The notes below the pieces were generated by a model. The model was not told the DNA's origin. It did no database searches and saw nothing but the letters and a program-made list of their open reading frames with translations. This document shows positions 7,763 to 15,539 of a stretch of 33,285 nt of DNA, one piece after another. This DNA is from Desulfobacteraceae bacterium (lineage in GTDB: Bacteria > Desulfobacterota > Desulfobacteria > Desulfobacterales > SURF-7). The position numbers were made by a program, and so were the translations under genes. The stretch covers positions 1 through 33,285 of the forward strand of contig JAUXDD010000004.1 in assembly GCA_030618465.1 (NCBI GenBank). The letters run 5' to 3'. Numbering within the stretch: the stretch's first letter is position 1; each line of letters begins with the position of its first letter.

Positions 7763-9766
7763 ATGAAATTTATAAAGCTTTTTGAACCCATTACCATTAA
7801 CGGTCTTGAGATAAAAAACCGGATTGTCATGCCTTCCATGGCACTGGCATTTTCCTTTGACTATTCGTTTAATGACAGGCTGAAAGATTTTTACCGGGAA
7901 CGGGCAGAAGGCGGTGTGGGTCTCATGACCATCGGACCGACGGCAATTGACCCGGAAGGTGCTGCGCCGATTATGCCGGGTATTTACAGTGATGACCAGA
8001 TTGACTCATTTAAAATATTTATTGATGAACTTCACAGGGGTACGGATGTCAAAGTATCTATCCAGTTAATGCATATGGGCAGAAATGCAGTTTCTTTGAC
8101 CGGGAGTCAGGCCATTGCGCCGTCAGCCATTACGGGCAAAGTGACAAAGCAGATGCCCAGGGAAATGACAAAAGAAGATATTGAAAAAGTAAAAGAAGAT
8201 TTTGCGCAGGCTGCCGGACGGGCAAAAGAGGCTGGATTTGATTTTATCGAAATAATCGGCTGTACCGGGTATCTTATCAGTCAGTTTCTTTCTCCGCTGA
8301 CAAATAAACGAACGGATGAATATGGCGGAATCATAGAAAACAGGTTCCGTTTTGGTCTTGAAGTGATTCAGAAAGTACGTGAGACAGTGGGCGATGCCAT
8401 GCCGCTTGGTATCCGGATTGCAGGAAATGACTTTCTGGAGGGAGGACATACGAACATTGAATCTGCCATGTTTGCGCAAGCTGCGGAAAAAGCAGGAATC
8501 AACGCGATAAACGTAACCGGCGGGTGGCATGAAACCTATATCCCCCAGCTCACCACCAATGTTCCGCCCGGTGCATTTGTATACCTTGCCAGGGGAATAA
8601 AGGAAAAAGTAAACATCCCGGTCTTTGCTTCAAATCGTCTGGGAAATCCGGAGGTTGCAGAAAGGGCTTTGCGCTCCGGCGCCTGTGACATGGTTTGCTG
8701 GGGAAGACCATTGATTGCGGATGCACAACTGCCGAATAAAGTAAAAGAAGGCCGGCTCAATGAAATTACCTCCTGTATTGCCTGTAACCAGGGATGTTTT
8801 GACTCTATTGTATCCGGTATGCCTGTGCACTGTGTGCTGAATCCCAGGATGGGCCGGGAAAGCGAGTTTGTTATTGAAAAAACCGATTCCCCCAAAAAAA
8901 TTCTGGTGGCAGGCGGCGGTCCTGCAGGAATGGAATTCGCGGTAATTGCCGCACAAAGGGGGCATGACGTTGCTTTATATGAAAAAGAAGACCAGATTGG
9001 TGGACAGCTGAATCTGGCCAAAGCACCTCCTGGTAAAAAGGAGTTGCATAATATTATCCTGAACCTTTCCGACCGAATGAAATTGAGCGGTGTCAAGGTT
9101 TATCTGAATACAGCACTTGATGTACAGACGATCAGGAAAGAGAAGCCGGATGTCCTTGTGGTAGCCACAGGTGCCAGACCAATAGAAATTAAAGTGCCGG
9201 GTATTGACAAGCCCCATGTGCTGAATGCATGGGACGTGCTGATGGAGCGGGTATGGGATATCGGGGGCAATGTGGTTATCATTGGCGGGAGTGCTACCGG
9301 ATGTGAAACCGCGCATTTTATTGCCCACATGGCAGCGCCTGATCCGGAAACCTATGCGTTTTTGAGTTATCATAATGCCGAAGATCCGGAATTTGTAAAA
9401 ACGCTTTTACACAAATCCGGAAGGAAGATCACCGTTATCGATATGATAGGGCGGATGGCAGGAAATGTGGGACCCACCAGCCGTTGGACCCTTATGAAGA
9501 GCCTGAAACTTTCGGGAATTGATTTGCGTCCGGGAAATAAACTGTCAGAGATCACGGATGATTCGGTGATTGTGGAAGTCGGTGATAAAAAAGAAATCAT
9601 TCCTGCAGATACGGTTATTCTTGCCCTGGGGGCAGTATCTGATAATGAACTTGCCGGAACGGTCAGGGAAAACGCCATAAATGTCATCACCATTGGCGAT
9701 GCCAGGGCGCCGAGAAAAATTACCGATGCCGTCATGGAAGGGTTTGAAGCAGCTATGGATGTTTAG
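7763..9766 (+). CDS. FadH-like NADH:flavin oxidoreductase / 2-enoate reductase (OYE + 4Fe-4S + NAD(P)H domain)
   Basis: A 667-residue three-part flavoenzyme. Residues 1-350 form the old-yellow-enzyme FMN barrel (LFEPITINGLEIKNRIVMPSM, then SQFLSPLTNKRTDEYGG). Tyr170 in TGYLISQFL and His256 in GWHETYIPQ align with the FadH active-site tyrosine and histidine. Cys338, Cys341, Cys345 and Cys357 (C-x2-C-x3-C-x11-C) are the 4Fe-4S ligands. The C-terminal half has two dinucleotide-binding loops, VAGGGPAGM (382-390) and VIIGGSATG. The family reduces C=C bonds in 2,4-dienoyl-CoA or 2-enoates. It follows the MerR-TetR gene by 40 bases (RBS AGAGG) and faces etfBA-NMO, so an ETF-connected acyl or enoate reduction is likely. 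The exact substrate is not predictable. Confidence 0.88.
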   Translation: MKFIKLFEPITINGLEIKNRIVMPSMALAFSFDYSFNDRLKDFYRERAEGGVGLMTIGPTAIDPEGAAPIMPGIYSDDQIDSFKIFIDELHRGTDVKVSIQLMHMGRNAVSLTGSQAIAPSAITGKVTKQMPREMTKEDIEKVKEDFAQAAGRAKEAGFDFIEIIGCTGYLISQFLSPLTNKRTDEYGGIIENRFRFGLEVIQKVRETVGDAMPLGIRIAGNDFLEGGHTNIESAMFAQAAEKAGINAINVTGGWHETYIPQLTTNVPPGAFVYLARGIKEKVNIPVFASNRLGNPEVAERALRSGACDMVCWGRPLIADAQLPNKVKEGRLNEITSCIACNQGCFDSIVSGMPVHCVLNPRMGRESEFVIEKTDSPKKILVAGGGPAGMEFAVIAAQRGHDVALYEKEDQIGGQLNLAKAPPGKKELHNIILNLSDRMKLSGVKVYLNTALDVQTIRKEKPDVLVVATGARPIEIKVPGIDKPHVLNAWDVLMERVWDIGGNVVIIGGSATGCETAHFIAHMAAPDPETYAFLSYHNAEDPEFVKTLLHKSGRKITVIDMIGRMAGNVGPTSRWTLMKSLKLSGIDLRPGNKLSEITDDSVIVEVGDKKEIIPADTVILALGAVSDNELAGTVRENAINVITIGDARAPRKITDAVMEGFEAAMDV

Positions 9767-9806
9767 GGCGTACACAAAACCGGCAATATTTTTTTCTGAT
9801 TCCTTA

Positions 9807-10706
9807 TTATTCAACAAATTCGTCAAAAGCATTCCGGAATTTTGTCCGTATGGCATCTGTCTCCATCAGGATTTCATGTTTTGCACCGGTAATTTCAACG
9901 CGCCTGCAGTTCGGCAATCGTAAACTGATTTCTTTTTGGGCTCTGTTGGAAACCACCCTGTCTGTACCGGCGCCGAGGATAAGGATCGGTGTCCGGATCT
10001 GTTCAACATATCCCGGCTGGTAAAGCATATCCATGGACTGAAAACTTTCATAAATCCATCTGTGAGTTACACCACCTAAAGCAAGATCCGGATTTTTTAC
10101 AATCGCCCTGTCAGCAGTAAGGAATCGTTTTGGATCGGATGTGAGCCGGTTCCCTTTGAATTCCGGTTTGGAAGGATCATAATCACCGGAACCCGGAACA
10201 TAGGAGCTGCCCCGGCCATTATGAACGGCGAAGCGGGTAAAAAATTTTGCAAAACGAACGGGGTAGGGAAATGTCAGGATTCCGAACATGGGAGATGTAA
10301 GGACGGCTTTGCTGATTATGCCCCTGTGCTTGTAAAGATAATGAAGGGTAACAAGCCCGCCCATGGAATGAGAAAGGATAATAAACGGCGGCGTACCCTC
10401 AGGCTTTACAATGGTGCGGATAAACAGTTCCAGGTCTTTTAAATACGTGTCATATGTGTCCACATACCCTTTGTGGCGGTTTGGCAACATCCGTGCTGAA
10501 AGGCCCTGGCCTCGCCAGTCAAATGTGAAAATATCATAACCCCGTTGTACCAGTTCCGTGGCTGTTTCCATATATTTTTCCATGAATTCCGCCCGGCCGT
10601 GGAGAAGAAGTATCGTGCCATTTTTTTTGTCACTGGCGCAGGAATAAAATCCATAGCGAATAGACAGATTGTCGTGTGTTGTGTAATAGTCGATTTTTGG
10701 GAACAT
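9807..10706 (-). CDS. Alpha/beta hydrolase, lysophospholipase / monoacylglycerol lipase-like
   Basis: A 299-residue serine hydrolase. The oxyanion strand ILLLHGRAE (32-40) is followed by FDWRGQGLS (62-70), the nucleophile elbow SHSMGG (Ser114), an acid-site candidate in LGAGTDRVV and the catalytic histidine in GAKHEILME near the C-terminus. This pattern (H-G-x-x-E, D-x-R-G-x-G-x-S, H-S-M-G-G, KHE) is that of the PldB/monoglyceride lipase group (serine aminopeptidase S33/Hydrolase_4), which cleaves monoacyl lipids. There is no signal peptide, so it is cytoplasmic. It is convergent with the FadH-like gene and appears to be monocistronic. The ribosome binding site is weak. Confidence 0.85.
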   Translation of the reverse strand: MFPKIDYYTTHDNLSIRYGFYSCASDKKNGTILLLHGRAEFMEKYMETATELVQRGYDIFTFDWRGQGLSARMLPNRHKGYVDTYDTYLKDLELFIRTIVKPEGTPPFIILSHSMGGLVTLHYLYKHRGIISKAVLTSPMFGILTFPYPVRFAKFFTRFAVHNGRGSSYVPGSGDYDPSKPEFKGNRLTSDPKRFLTADRAIVKNPDLALGGVTHRWIYESFQSMDMLYQPGYVEQIRTPILILGAGTDRVVSNRAQKEISLRLPNCRRVEITGAKHEILMETDAIRTKFRNAFDEFVE

Positions 10707-10855
10707 TTTATCTAAAACCAGAGAGCAGGTTGACCTTAAATCCCTTTTCCATTATGCTTGTAACCTTCATGCATCAGCGAACGTAATGTATGAATACATT
10801 GCTTCATGAAAGTCAACGTTTATTATCATCGAAATAAATTGGGAAAGACAAATAA

Positions 10856-11110
10856 ATGGACAACCATACACATAATTTTGTTGAAATATATGACGGTCTT
10901 GTGGGATTCGGCCTTGACCGGGAAACGGATGAAAAGACAGTCCTCTTTTATCTTCAGAAGTTTTCCGATGATACACTTATGGGTAAACTGATTCCCAGGC
11001 TTACAGATGAGGAACTTGAAGAAATTTTCACAATGATCAGCAGGATGTTGCGGAATCATTTTACAGAGCCGGAATACCATGAATTATTTTTAAAAGAGGG
11101 ATGCGATTAG
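10856..11110 (+). CDS. Small conserved-looking protein, function unknown
   Basis: An 84-residue acidic protein (begins MDNHTHNFVEIYDGLVGFG). It has regular alternation of charged and hydrophobic residues (a helix around TDEELEEIFTMISRMLRNHF) and no signal peptide or membrane segment. I judge it real because no competing frame looks coding, the composition is protein-like throughout, and it fits the gap between the divergent hydrolase and the M29 peptidase. It has a modest GGGAAAG about 12 bases upstream. I do not recognise the family. Proteins of this length annotated only as cytoplasmic protein occur in Desulfobacterota, but that match is from memory. Confidence 0.6.
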   Translation: MDNHTHNFVEIYDGLVGFGLDRETDEKTVLFYLQKFSDDTLMGKLIPRLTDEELEEIFTMISRMLRNHFTEPEYHELFLKEGCD

Positions 11111-11139
11111 AAGTTTTAGTATTTCAAATTTTTTAATAG

Positions 11140-11201
11140 CCATCAAGACACAAAGAAAAAAGATTTTTTAAAAAATTCCTGGTGTCTTTGTGCCCTGGTG
11201 G
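11140..11201. repeat. Imperfect intergenic inverted repeat
   Basis: CCATCAAGACACAAAGA (11140-11156) pairs with TCTTTGTGCCCTGGTGG (11185-11201) with two mismatches and one G-T pair around a 28-base AT-rich centre. CACAAAG/CTTTGTG hairpins of this kind look like dispersed intergenic elements. It could also act as a weak terminator for the small gene ending at 11110. Confidence 0.4.
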
Positions 11202-11270
11202 TAAATATTAATCAATGATTGGCAAGATACTTTTTATTTACACCCCTTAAAGGGTTTTGGAGGCGATATA

Positions 11271-12470
11271 ATGCTTACGGAAAAACAACTCAACAGGTAT
11301 GCGGAGGTTCTTTTATGGGGCCTTAATACTGCCAGAACAGCCAGGTTTAAAAAGGATGATATCATTCTTGTTCGGTATGATTTGGCGGCAATTCGACTTG
11401 CAGAGATCCTTTTTGAAAAACTGCTGGATATGGGGAGGAATCCTGTTCCACGGTTAGCCGCCACATCCGTCATGGAAAAAAGTTTCTTCAAAATTTCAAA
11501 TAATAAACAGCTCGTGTTTCAGCCACCCGGGGATGAAGAACTTTTCAACAATCTGAACGGAAACATTTATTTGCATGCGCCTGAATCAATAACCCACCTG
11601 GGTGATATTGATCCCATGAAAATTGCTAAAGCCACGATTGCCAGAAAACATCTGCGTGATATTCTCGACAAACGGGAAGCGGTGGGTGCCTTTGGATGGA
11701 CCCTTTGTGTGTATCCTACAAAAGAACTGGCACGACATGCCAGACTGACCCCGAAGGAATATGCCAGCCAGATAGTAAAGGCCTGCTTTTTGAACAAAAC
11801 AGATCCTGTTTCCGAGTGGCGTAATGTGTTTAAGCAGGCAAAATCTATAAAAAAATGGCTGAACAGTTTACACGTAAAAGTATTCCATATTGAATCCGAA
11901 AATATCGATCTGGAAATAACTCCGGGTGAAAAAAGGAGATGGATCGGTATATCAGGCCATAATATACCCAGCTTCGAGCTTTTTTTCTCTCCTGACTGGC
12001 GGGGGACAAGTGGAACCTATTATGCTGACCAGCCTTCGTACAGGAGCGGCAATTATGTTAAAGGTATTCGACTCGAATTCAAAAACGGAGAAGCTGTAAA
12101 AATTGGAGCAGAAAAAGGAACCTCGTTTATAAGAAAACAGCTCTCCATGGATGCAGGTGCTGATAAAGTTGGTGAATTTTCCCTGACAGACAAACGATTT
12201 TCAAAAATCAATAAATTTATGGCTAATACCCTCTTTGATGAAAACTACGGAGGAAAGAACGGGAACTGCCATATCGCTCTTGGGTCTTCATACTCGGATA
12301 CATATGACGGTGAACCAGCCACATTGACAAAAGAGATAAAAAGAAACCTCGGATTCAATGATTCAGCCCTTCACTGGGACATTGTAAATACTGAAAAAAA
12401 AGTTGTTACTGCAGTACTGGCAACCGGTAAAAAAGTTATAATCTATGAGAATGGAATGTTTAAAAGATAA
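11271..12470 (+). CDS. M29 family aminopeptidase (thermophilic metalloprotease-like)
   Basis: A 399-residue M29 aminopeptidase, close to the usual length of about 400. Residues corresponding to the family's two-metal site are visible: Glu236 in NIPSFELFFSPD, Glu302 in GEFSL, His334 in NCHIALGSSYSDT, His368 and Asp370 in LHWDIV. The tyrosine of the GSSY segment (341) matches the catalytic-site tyrosine of AmpS/AmpT enzymes. The protein would remove N-terminal residues from cytoplasmic peptides. It has an excellent ribosome binding site (GGAGG, 8 bases upstream) and appears to be its own transcription unit ending at the hairpin at 12559. Confidence 0.87.
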   Translation: MLTEKQLNRYAEVLLWGLNTARTARFKKDDIILVRYDLAAIRLAEILFEKLLDMGRNPVPRLAATSVMEKSFFKISNNKQLVFQPPGDEELFNNLNGNIYLHAPESITHLGDIDPMKIAKATIARKHLRDILDKREAVGAFGWTLCVYPTKELARHARLTPKEYASQIVKACFLNKTDPVSEWRNVFKQAKSIKKWLNSLHVKVFHIESENIDLEITPGEKRRWIGISGHNIPSFELFFSPDWRGTSGTYYADQPSYRSGNYVKGIRLEFKNGEAVKIGAEKGTSFIRKQLSMDAGADKVGEFSLTDKRFSKINKFMANTLFDENYGGKNGNCHIALGSSYSDTYDGEPATLTKEIKRNLGFNDSALHWDIVNTEKKVVTAVLATGKKVIIYENGMFKR

Positions 12471-12558
12471 TTTACTCCATTCGGACATTTTTCAAAGGTC
12501 TCAGGTTATATGCAGAATGGATAAATAAAAAGGGGCGTTGGTGGTGTCATATAGATCA

Positions 12559-12607
12559 GGCGGCAAGATTTTCTTATTCTGGCTTGATAAGCTAATCTGT
12601 TGCCGCC
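12559..12607 (+). terminator. Rho-independent terminator in the 12471-12790 gap
   Basis: GGCGGCA (12559-12565) pairs with TGCCGCC (12601-12607). AGATT/AATCT extends the stem across a two-base bulge, and CATTTTTTTATTTT follows. It lies about 90 bases after the M29 peptidase stop and most likely ends that transcript. The rest of this 320-base gap up to 12790 is AT-rich, has no ORF I can support, and presumably holds the promoter of the envelope cluster that starts at 12791. Confidence 0.65.
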
Positions 12608-12790
12608 CATTTTTTTATTTTGTATTGCCATGTATAAGTAATAAATGTATAATCGAGTCCTGATTCTGGTTTTGGGGAATTTGTATATAAACTATTCAAG
12701 TCCCGACATCAGGTAGCATTTCAGATTCCACACAACGTTCAATAAAACCAAAAAACAAAAGAACAGCCTCTAATTTATTCGGAGGAAGAG

Positions 12791-14278
12791 ATGAAAACTT
12801 CAAAAATTGTAACTTTTAAGATTATTCCTTTTATATTGACAGTTCTTTTTTTATTTCCATTTGCCTTTGCACAGAATGAATTCGAGCAGTGGAAAAGTAT
12901 GGAACTTGATTCCTTTCAGAAATATAAGGATGAAAGGGACGGTGAATTCATTAAATTTTTAAAGCAGCAATGGAAGGAATATGATATTACAAAAGGAAGT
13001 AAACGGGATGAAGCTCCCAAACCCATCGACATTCCGGTTGCCCCCGTTCAACCACCATCAAAAGAGATTGAGCCCTCCAAAAAAATTGTAAAGGAAATTT
13101 CTGTCCCGAAATATATCCCGCCTGTGGGGAAAATCATAATGCCAGAAGCGCCGCCCGAAGTTAAACAAAAAGGGGAAGTCCTGAATATAACGTTTTATCA
13201 AACACCTGTAAAAATATATTATGATCCGGCATTTTACATGGAGCCGATAGGAACGGTTGACCAGAAAACCATCAGTTCCTTCTGGGATAAAATGAGCCGG
13301 GCGGATTATGACTCCTTTGTTAAACAGGCCCGTCAACTGGAAGGGGAGTTGAAGCTCAATGACTGGGGGTATCATCATTTATTGTACGATATCGGTGAAA
13401 AAATTTACCGGGGTAACAGGAATATGACGTTTTTATTTGTATGGTACATCTCTTCAAAATCAGGATATGATTCAAGGGTCGGGTACAAAGACAACCGGGT
13501 ATATATTTTACTGCCTTCAAAAAATTCCGTTTACGGAATTCCGTTCCTGACGCTGGGGGGCAAAAAATATTATGCGCTTTCTTTTAAAAAGAAACCTGAA
13601 ACTTTTTCCGCACTGTATACATACAAGGGGAAGTATCCGAATGCCGATAAACTCATGGACTACAGGGTAGCTGATTCCCCCGGAATAAAACAAAATTCAA
13701 ATCAAAGGGATCTCAAATTTAAATACAAAGGGAAATCGTATCATATCGCCATCAGGTATAATAATAATCTTGTGGATTATTATAAATACTATCCCCAGAC
13801 AGATATTGAAATTTTTTTCGATGCACTCCCTTCGAAAGAAACAGAATATACTGTTCTAAAAGAATTGAAACCTCTTGTGGAAGGAAAGTCTGAAACAGAA
13901 GCGGTTACTATACTTCTGCGATTTGTTCAGACAGCATTTGAATACAAAACAGACGACGAACAGTTTGGCGGGGAAAAATATATGATGCCGGAAGAGATGC
14001 TCTATTACCCCTATTCAGATTGCGAGGACCGTTCCGTCTTCTTTGCCTATATTGTGAGAAAACTTCTGGGACTCGAGGTCGTCGGCCTGGACTACCCTGG
14101 CCACATATCAACAGCCGTAAGGATAGACGGGAAAGTTTACGGAGATTATGTTTACAGGAAAAATATAAGATATACCGTATGTGATCCAACATATATTAAT
14201 GCCGGAATAGGTATGGCTATTCCCAAATTTAAAAAGTTCAAACCTAGAGTTGTGGAAATCAGTTCCTTGAATGATTGA
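12791..14278 (+). CDS. Secreted transglutaminase-like protein
   Basis: A 495-residue exported protein with a Sec signal peptide (residues 1-27, hydrophobic FILTVLFLFPFAFA, cleavage after AFA). Next come a charged helical stretch (29-70), a proline/lysine-rich linker (74-125) and a C-terminal transglutaminase-like domain. Its probable catalytic triad is Cys411 in SDCEDRS, His438 in GHIST and Asp465 in CDPTY. In bacteria such domains are usually papain-like proteases or crosslinkers acting in the periplasm. Its N-terminal helical part resembles the N-terminus of the MltC-like protein encoded at 15536 (FE.W..., F..YK.E, W-E), suggesting shared placement or a shared partner. It is preceded by a strong GGAGG and opens the cluster with the lipoproteins, MltC and SelA. 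Confidence 0.78.
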   Translation: MKTSKIVTFKIIPFILTVLFLFPFAFAQNEFEQWKSMELDSFQKYKDERDGEFIKFLKQQWKEYDITKGSKRDEAPKPIDIPVAPVQPPSKEIEPSKKIVKEISVPKYIPPVGKIIMPEAPPEVKQKGEVLNITFYQTPVKIYYDPAFYMEPIGTVDQKTISSFWDKMSRADYDSFVKQARQLEGELKLNDWGYHHLLYDIGEKIYRGNRNMTFLFVWYISSKSGYDSRVGYKDNRVYILLPSKNSVYGIPFLTLGGKKYYALSFKKKPETFSALYTYKGKYPNADKLMDYRVADSPGIKQNSNQRDLKFKYKGKSYHIAIRYNNNLVDYYKYYPQTDIEIFFDALPSKETEYTVLKELKPLVEGKSETEAVTILLRFVQTAFEYKTDDEQFGGEKYMMPEEMLYYPYSDCEDRSVFFAYIVRKLLGLEVVGLDYPGHISTAVRIDGKVYGDYVYRKNIRYTVCDPTYINAGIGMAIPKFKKFKPRVVEISSLND

Positions 14279-14430
14279 TTACTGTTTATTTACATTAAGG
14301 AAGGTCTTAAGTGATGACCTTGCTGATGGGTTAAATCGCATTTGAATTTCACATGTAAATCATTGTGCAAGGGTTTTTATTTCCTTGCGAAGTATTATTA
14401 ATTCATTTTTGAAAAAAGGAGGAAACAGGC

Positions 14431-15021
14431 ATGAAGAAAGTATTGTTGGTGATGGCTGCTTTTGTATTTGGTTGCGTTTTTATTGCAGGATGCGGGGGAG
14501 GAAGCGACAATGTCGCGAATAAGGAACTGGCAGACGAATTTAAGGATGCGCCGGCATGGGTGCTGGGGGGCGGAATGGAAGGGGGGAATTCTGCTGTGGG
14601 GTCAGCGAAGGTCGGAAATGCAGGCATGAATTTTTACAGAACAGAAGCCATGGCCCATGCAAGAAGCGAACTGGCAAGGCAGCTCGGTGTCAAGGTTAAA
14701 GACCTGGTGAAAAATTTTCAGCAGGTTACAGGTATCGGCGATGACGAGACTGTTGATAAAGTGTCAAGCCAGGTTTCAAAACAGGTTACAAGCCAGGTAC
14801 TCACCGGTTCCAAACAAAAGGATATGTGGATTTCGCCGAGTAAGGAGCTGTATGTTCTCATGGCCATTGATCCTGATATATTAAAAAATATGGTTAGAGA
14901 TTCCGTACAGACAAGCTACAAAAATGAAAAAGCGCTGTGGCAGAAATTTCAGGCCCAAAAAGCTCATGAGGAGCTTGATAAGGAGATTGAAAAGGAGTTT
15001 GGTGAATTTAAGGACCAGTAA
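14431..15021 (+). CDS. LPP20-family lipoprotein
   Basis: A 196-residue lipoprotein. The signal peptide ends in the lipobox IAGC (Cys21), followed by a Gly/Ser-rich tether and PAWVLGG. The core contains AMAHARSELARQLGVKVKDLVKN, then TSQVLTGSKQKDMW and ELYVLMAIDP, the arrangement of LPP20-type outer-membrane lipoproteins. The function of the family is unclear. The C-terminal 45 residues are a lysine/glutamate-rich helix. The gene has a very strong ribosome binding site (AAAGGAGG). Its paralogue follows at 15132, with a hairpin between the two. Confidence 0.78.
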   Translation: MKKVLLVMAAFVFGCVFIAGCGGGSDNVANKELADEFKDAPAWVLGGGMEGGNSAVGSAKVGNAGMNFYRTEAMAHARSELARQLGVKVKDLVKNFQQVTGIGDDETVDKVSSQVSKQVTSQVLTGSKQKDMWISPSKELYVLMAIDPDILKNMVRDSVQTSYKNEKALWQKFQAQKAHEELDKEIEKEFGEFKDQ

Positions 15022-15030
15022 ATACTCATG

Positions 15031-15065
15031 CTTTCAGGGCAGGGTTTTTCGTCCTGCCCTGAAAG
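15031..15065 (+). terminator. Hairpin between the two lipoprotein genes (terminator or attenuator)
   Basis: CTTTCAGGGCAGG (15031-15043) pairs perfectly with CCTGCCCTGAAAG (15053-15065) across a 9-base loop, followed by ATTGTTTTGTTATT. The 13-bp GC-rich stem is strong enough to stop transcription. Because genes continue on the same strand 66 bases later, it may only reduce expression downstream (lipoprotein 2, MltC, SelA) relative to lipoprotein 1. Confidence 0.7.
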
Positions 15066-15131
15066 ATTGTTTTGTTATTCCCCAGCTGATGAAAACAGTA
15101 AAAAAATGATATGGTCTTTCCAGGAGGCGCC

Positions 15132-15539
15132 ATGCGAAAATTAACATTGATATTTTTATGTGTATGTGCGTGTTCCCTTATATCCTGTTCTTCCGGGCAG
15201 AATATCAAGTTGGAAAACGGAAAACCTTACTGGTACTGGCGGCCTAATGTGGTCGACCAACCAGGTGGTGTGGGGATTTCAGGAATGCACATAAAAGGGC
15301 TGAATGCGCAACGAGCCCTTGCTATCCAGCGGGCTATTGATGATATTGCCAGGCAGCTTGGAGTGGAAGTAAAAAATTTTACAAAATCAACAACTGTGGG
15401 GAACCAGGATAGTGTCCGGACAGGACTTGAAAGCTACAGCATCCAGATGGTGGATGGTACCACTGTAAAAGCGACCATCAGGGAATTATGGGAAGATCCT
15501 GTCACAGATGAACTTTATGTATGGATGGTGATAAAATGA
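15132..15539 (+). CDS. Short LPP20-family lipoprotein
   Basis: A 135-residue lipoprotein with lipobox LISC in MRKLTLIFLCVCACSLISCSS. The mature part has PYWYWRPNV, then AIQRAIDDIARQLGVEVKNFTKS and ends ELYVWMVIK. It is paralogous to the lipoprotein at 14431 (shared ARQLGV.VK and ELYV.M.I blocks) but shorter at the C-terminus. The start at 15132 is chosen because CAGGAGG lies 6 bases upstream; an in-frame ATG at 15111 would place the ribosome site inside the gene. Its stop overlaps the ATG of the MltC gene (ATGA at 15536-15539), so the two are translationally coupled. Confidence 0.75.
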   Translation: MRKLTLIFLCVCACSLISCSSGQNIKLENGKPYWYWRPNVVDQPGGVGISGMHIKGLNAQRALAIQRAIDDIARQLGVEVKNFTKSTTVGNQDSVRTGLESYSIQMVDGTTVKATIRELWEDPVTDELYVWMVIK

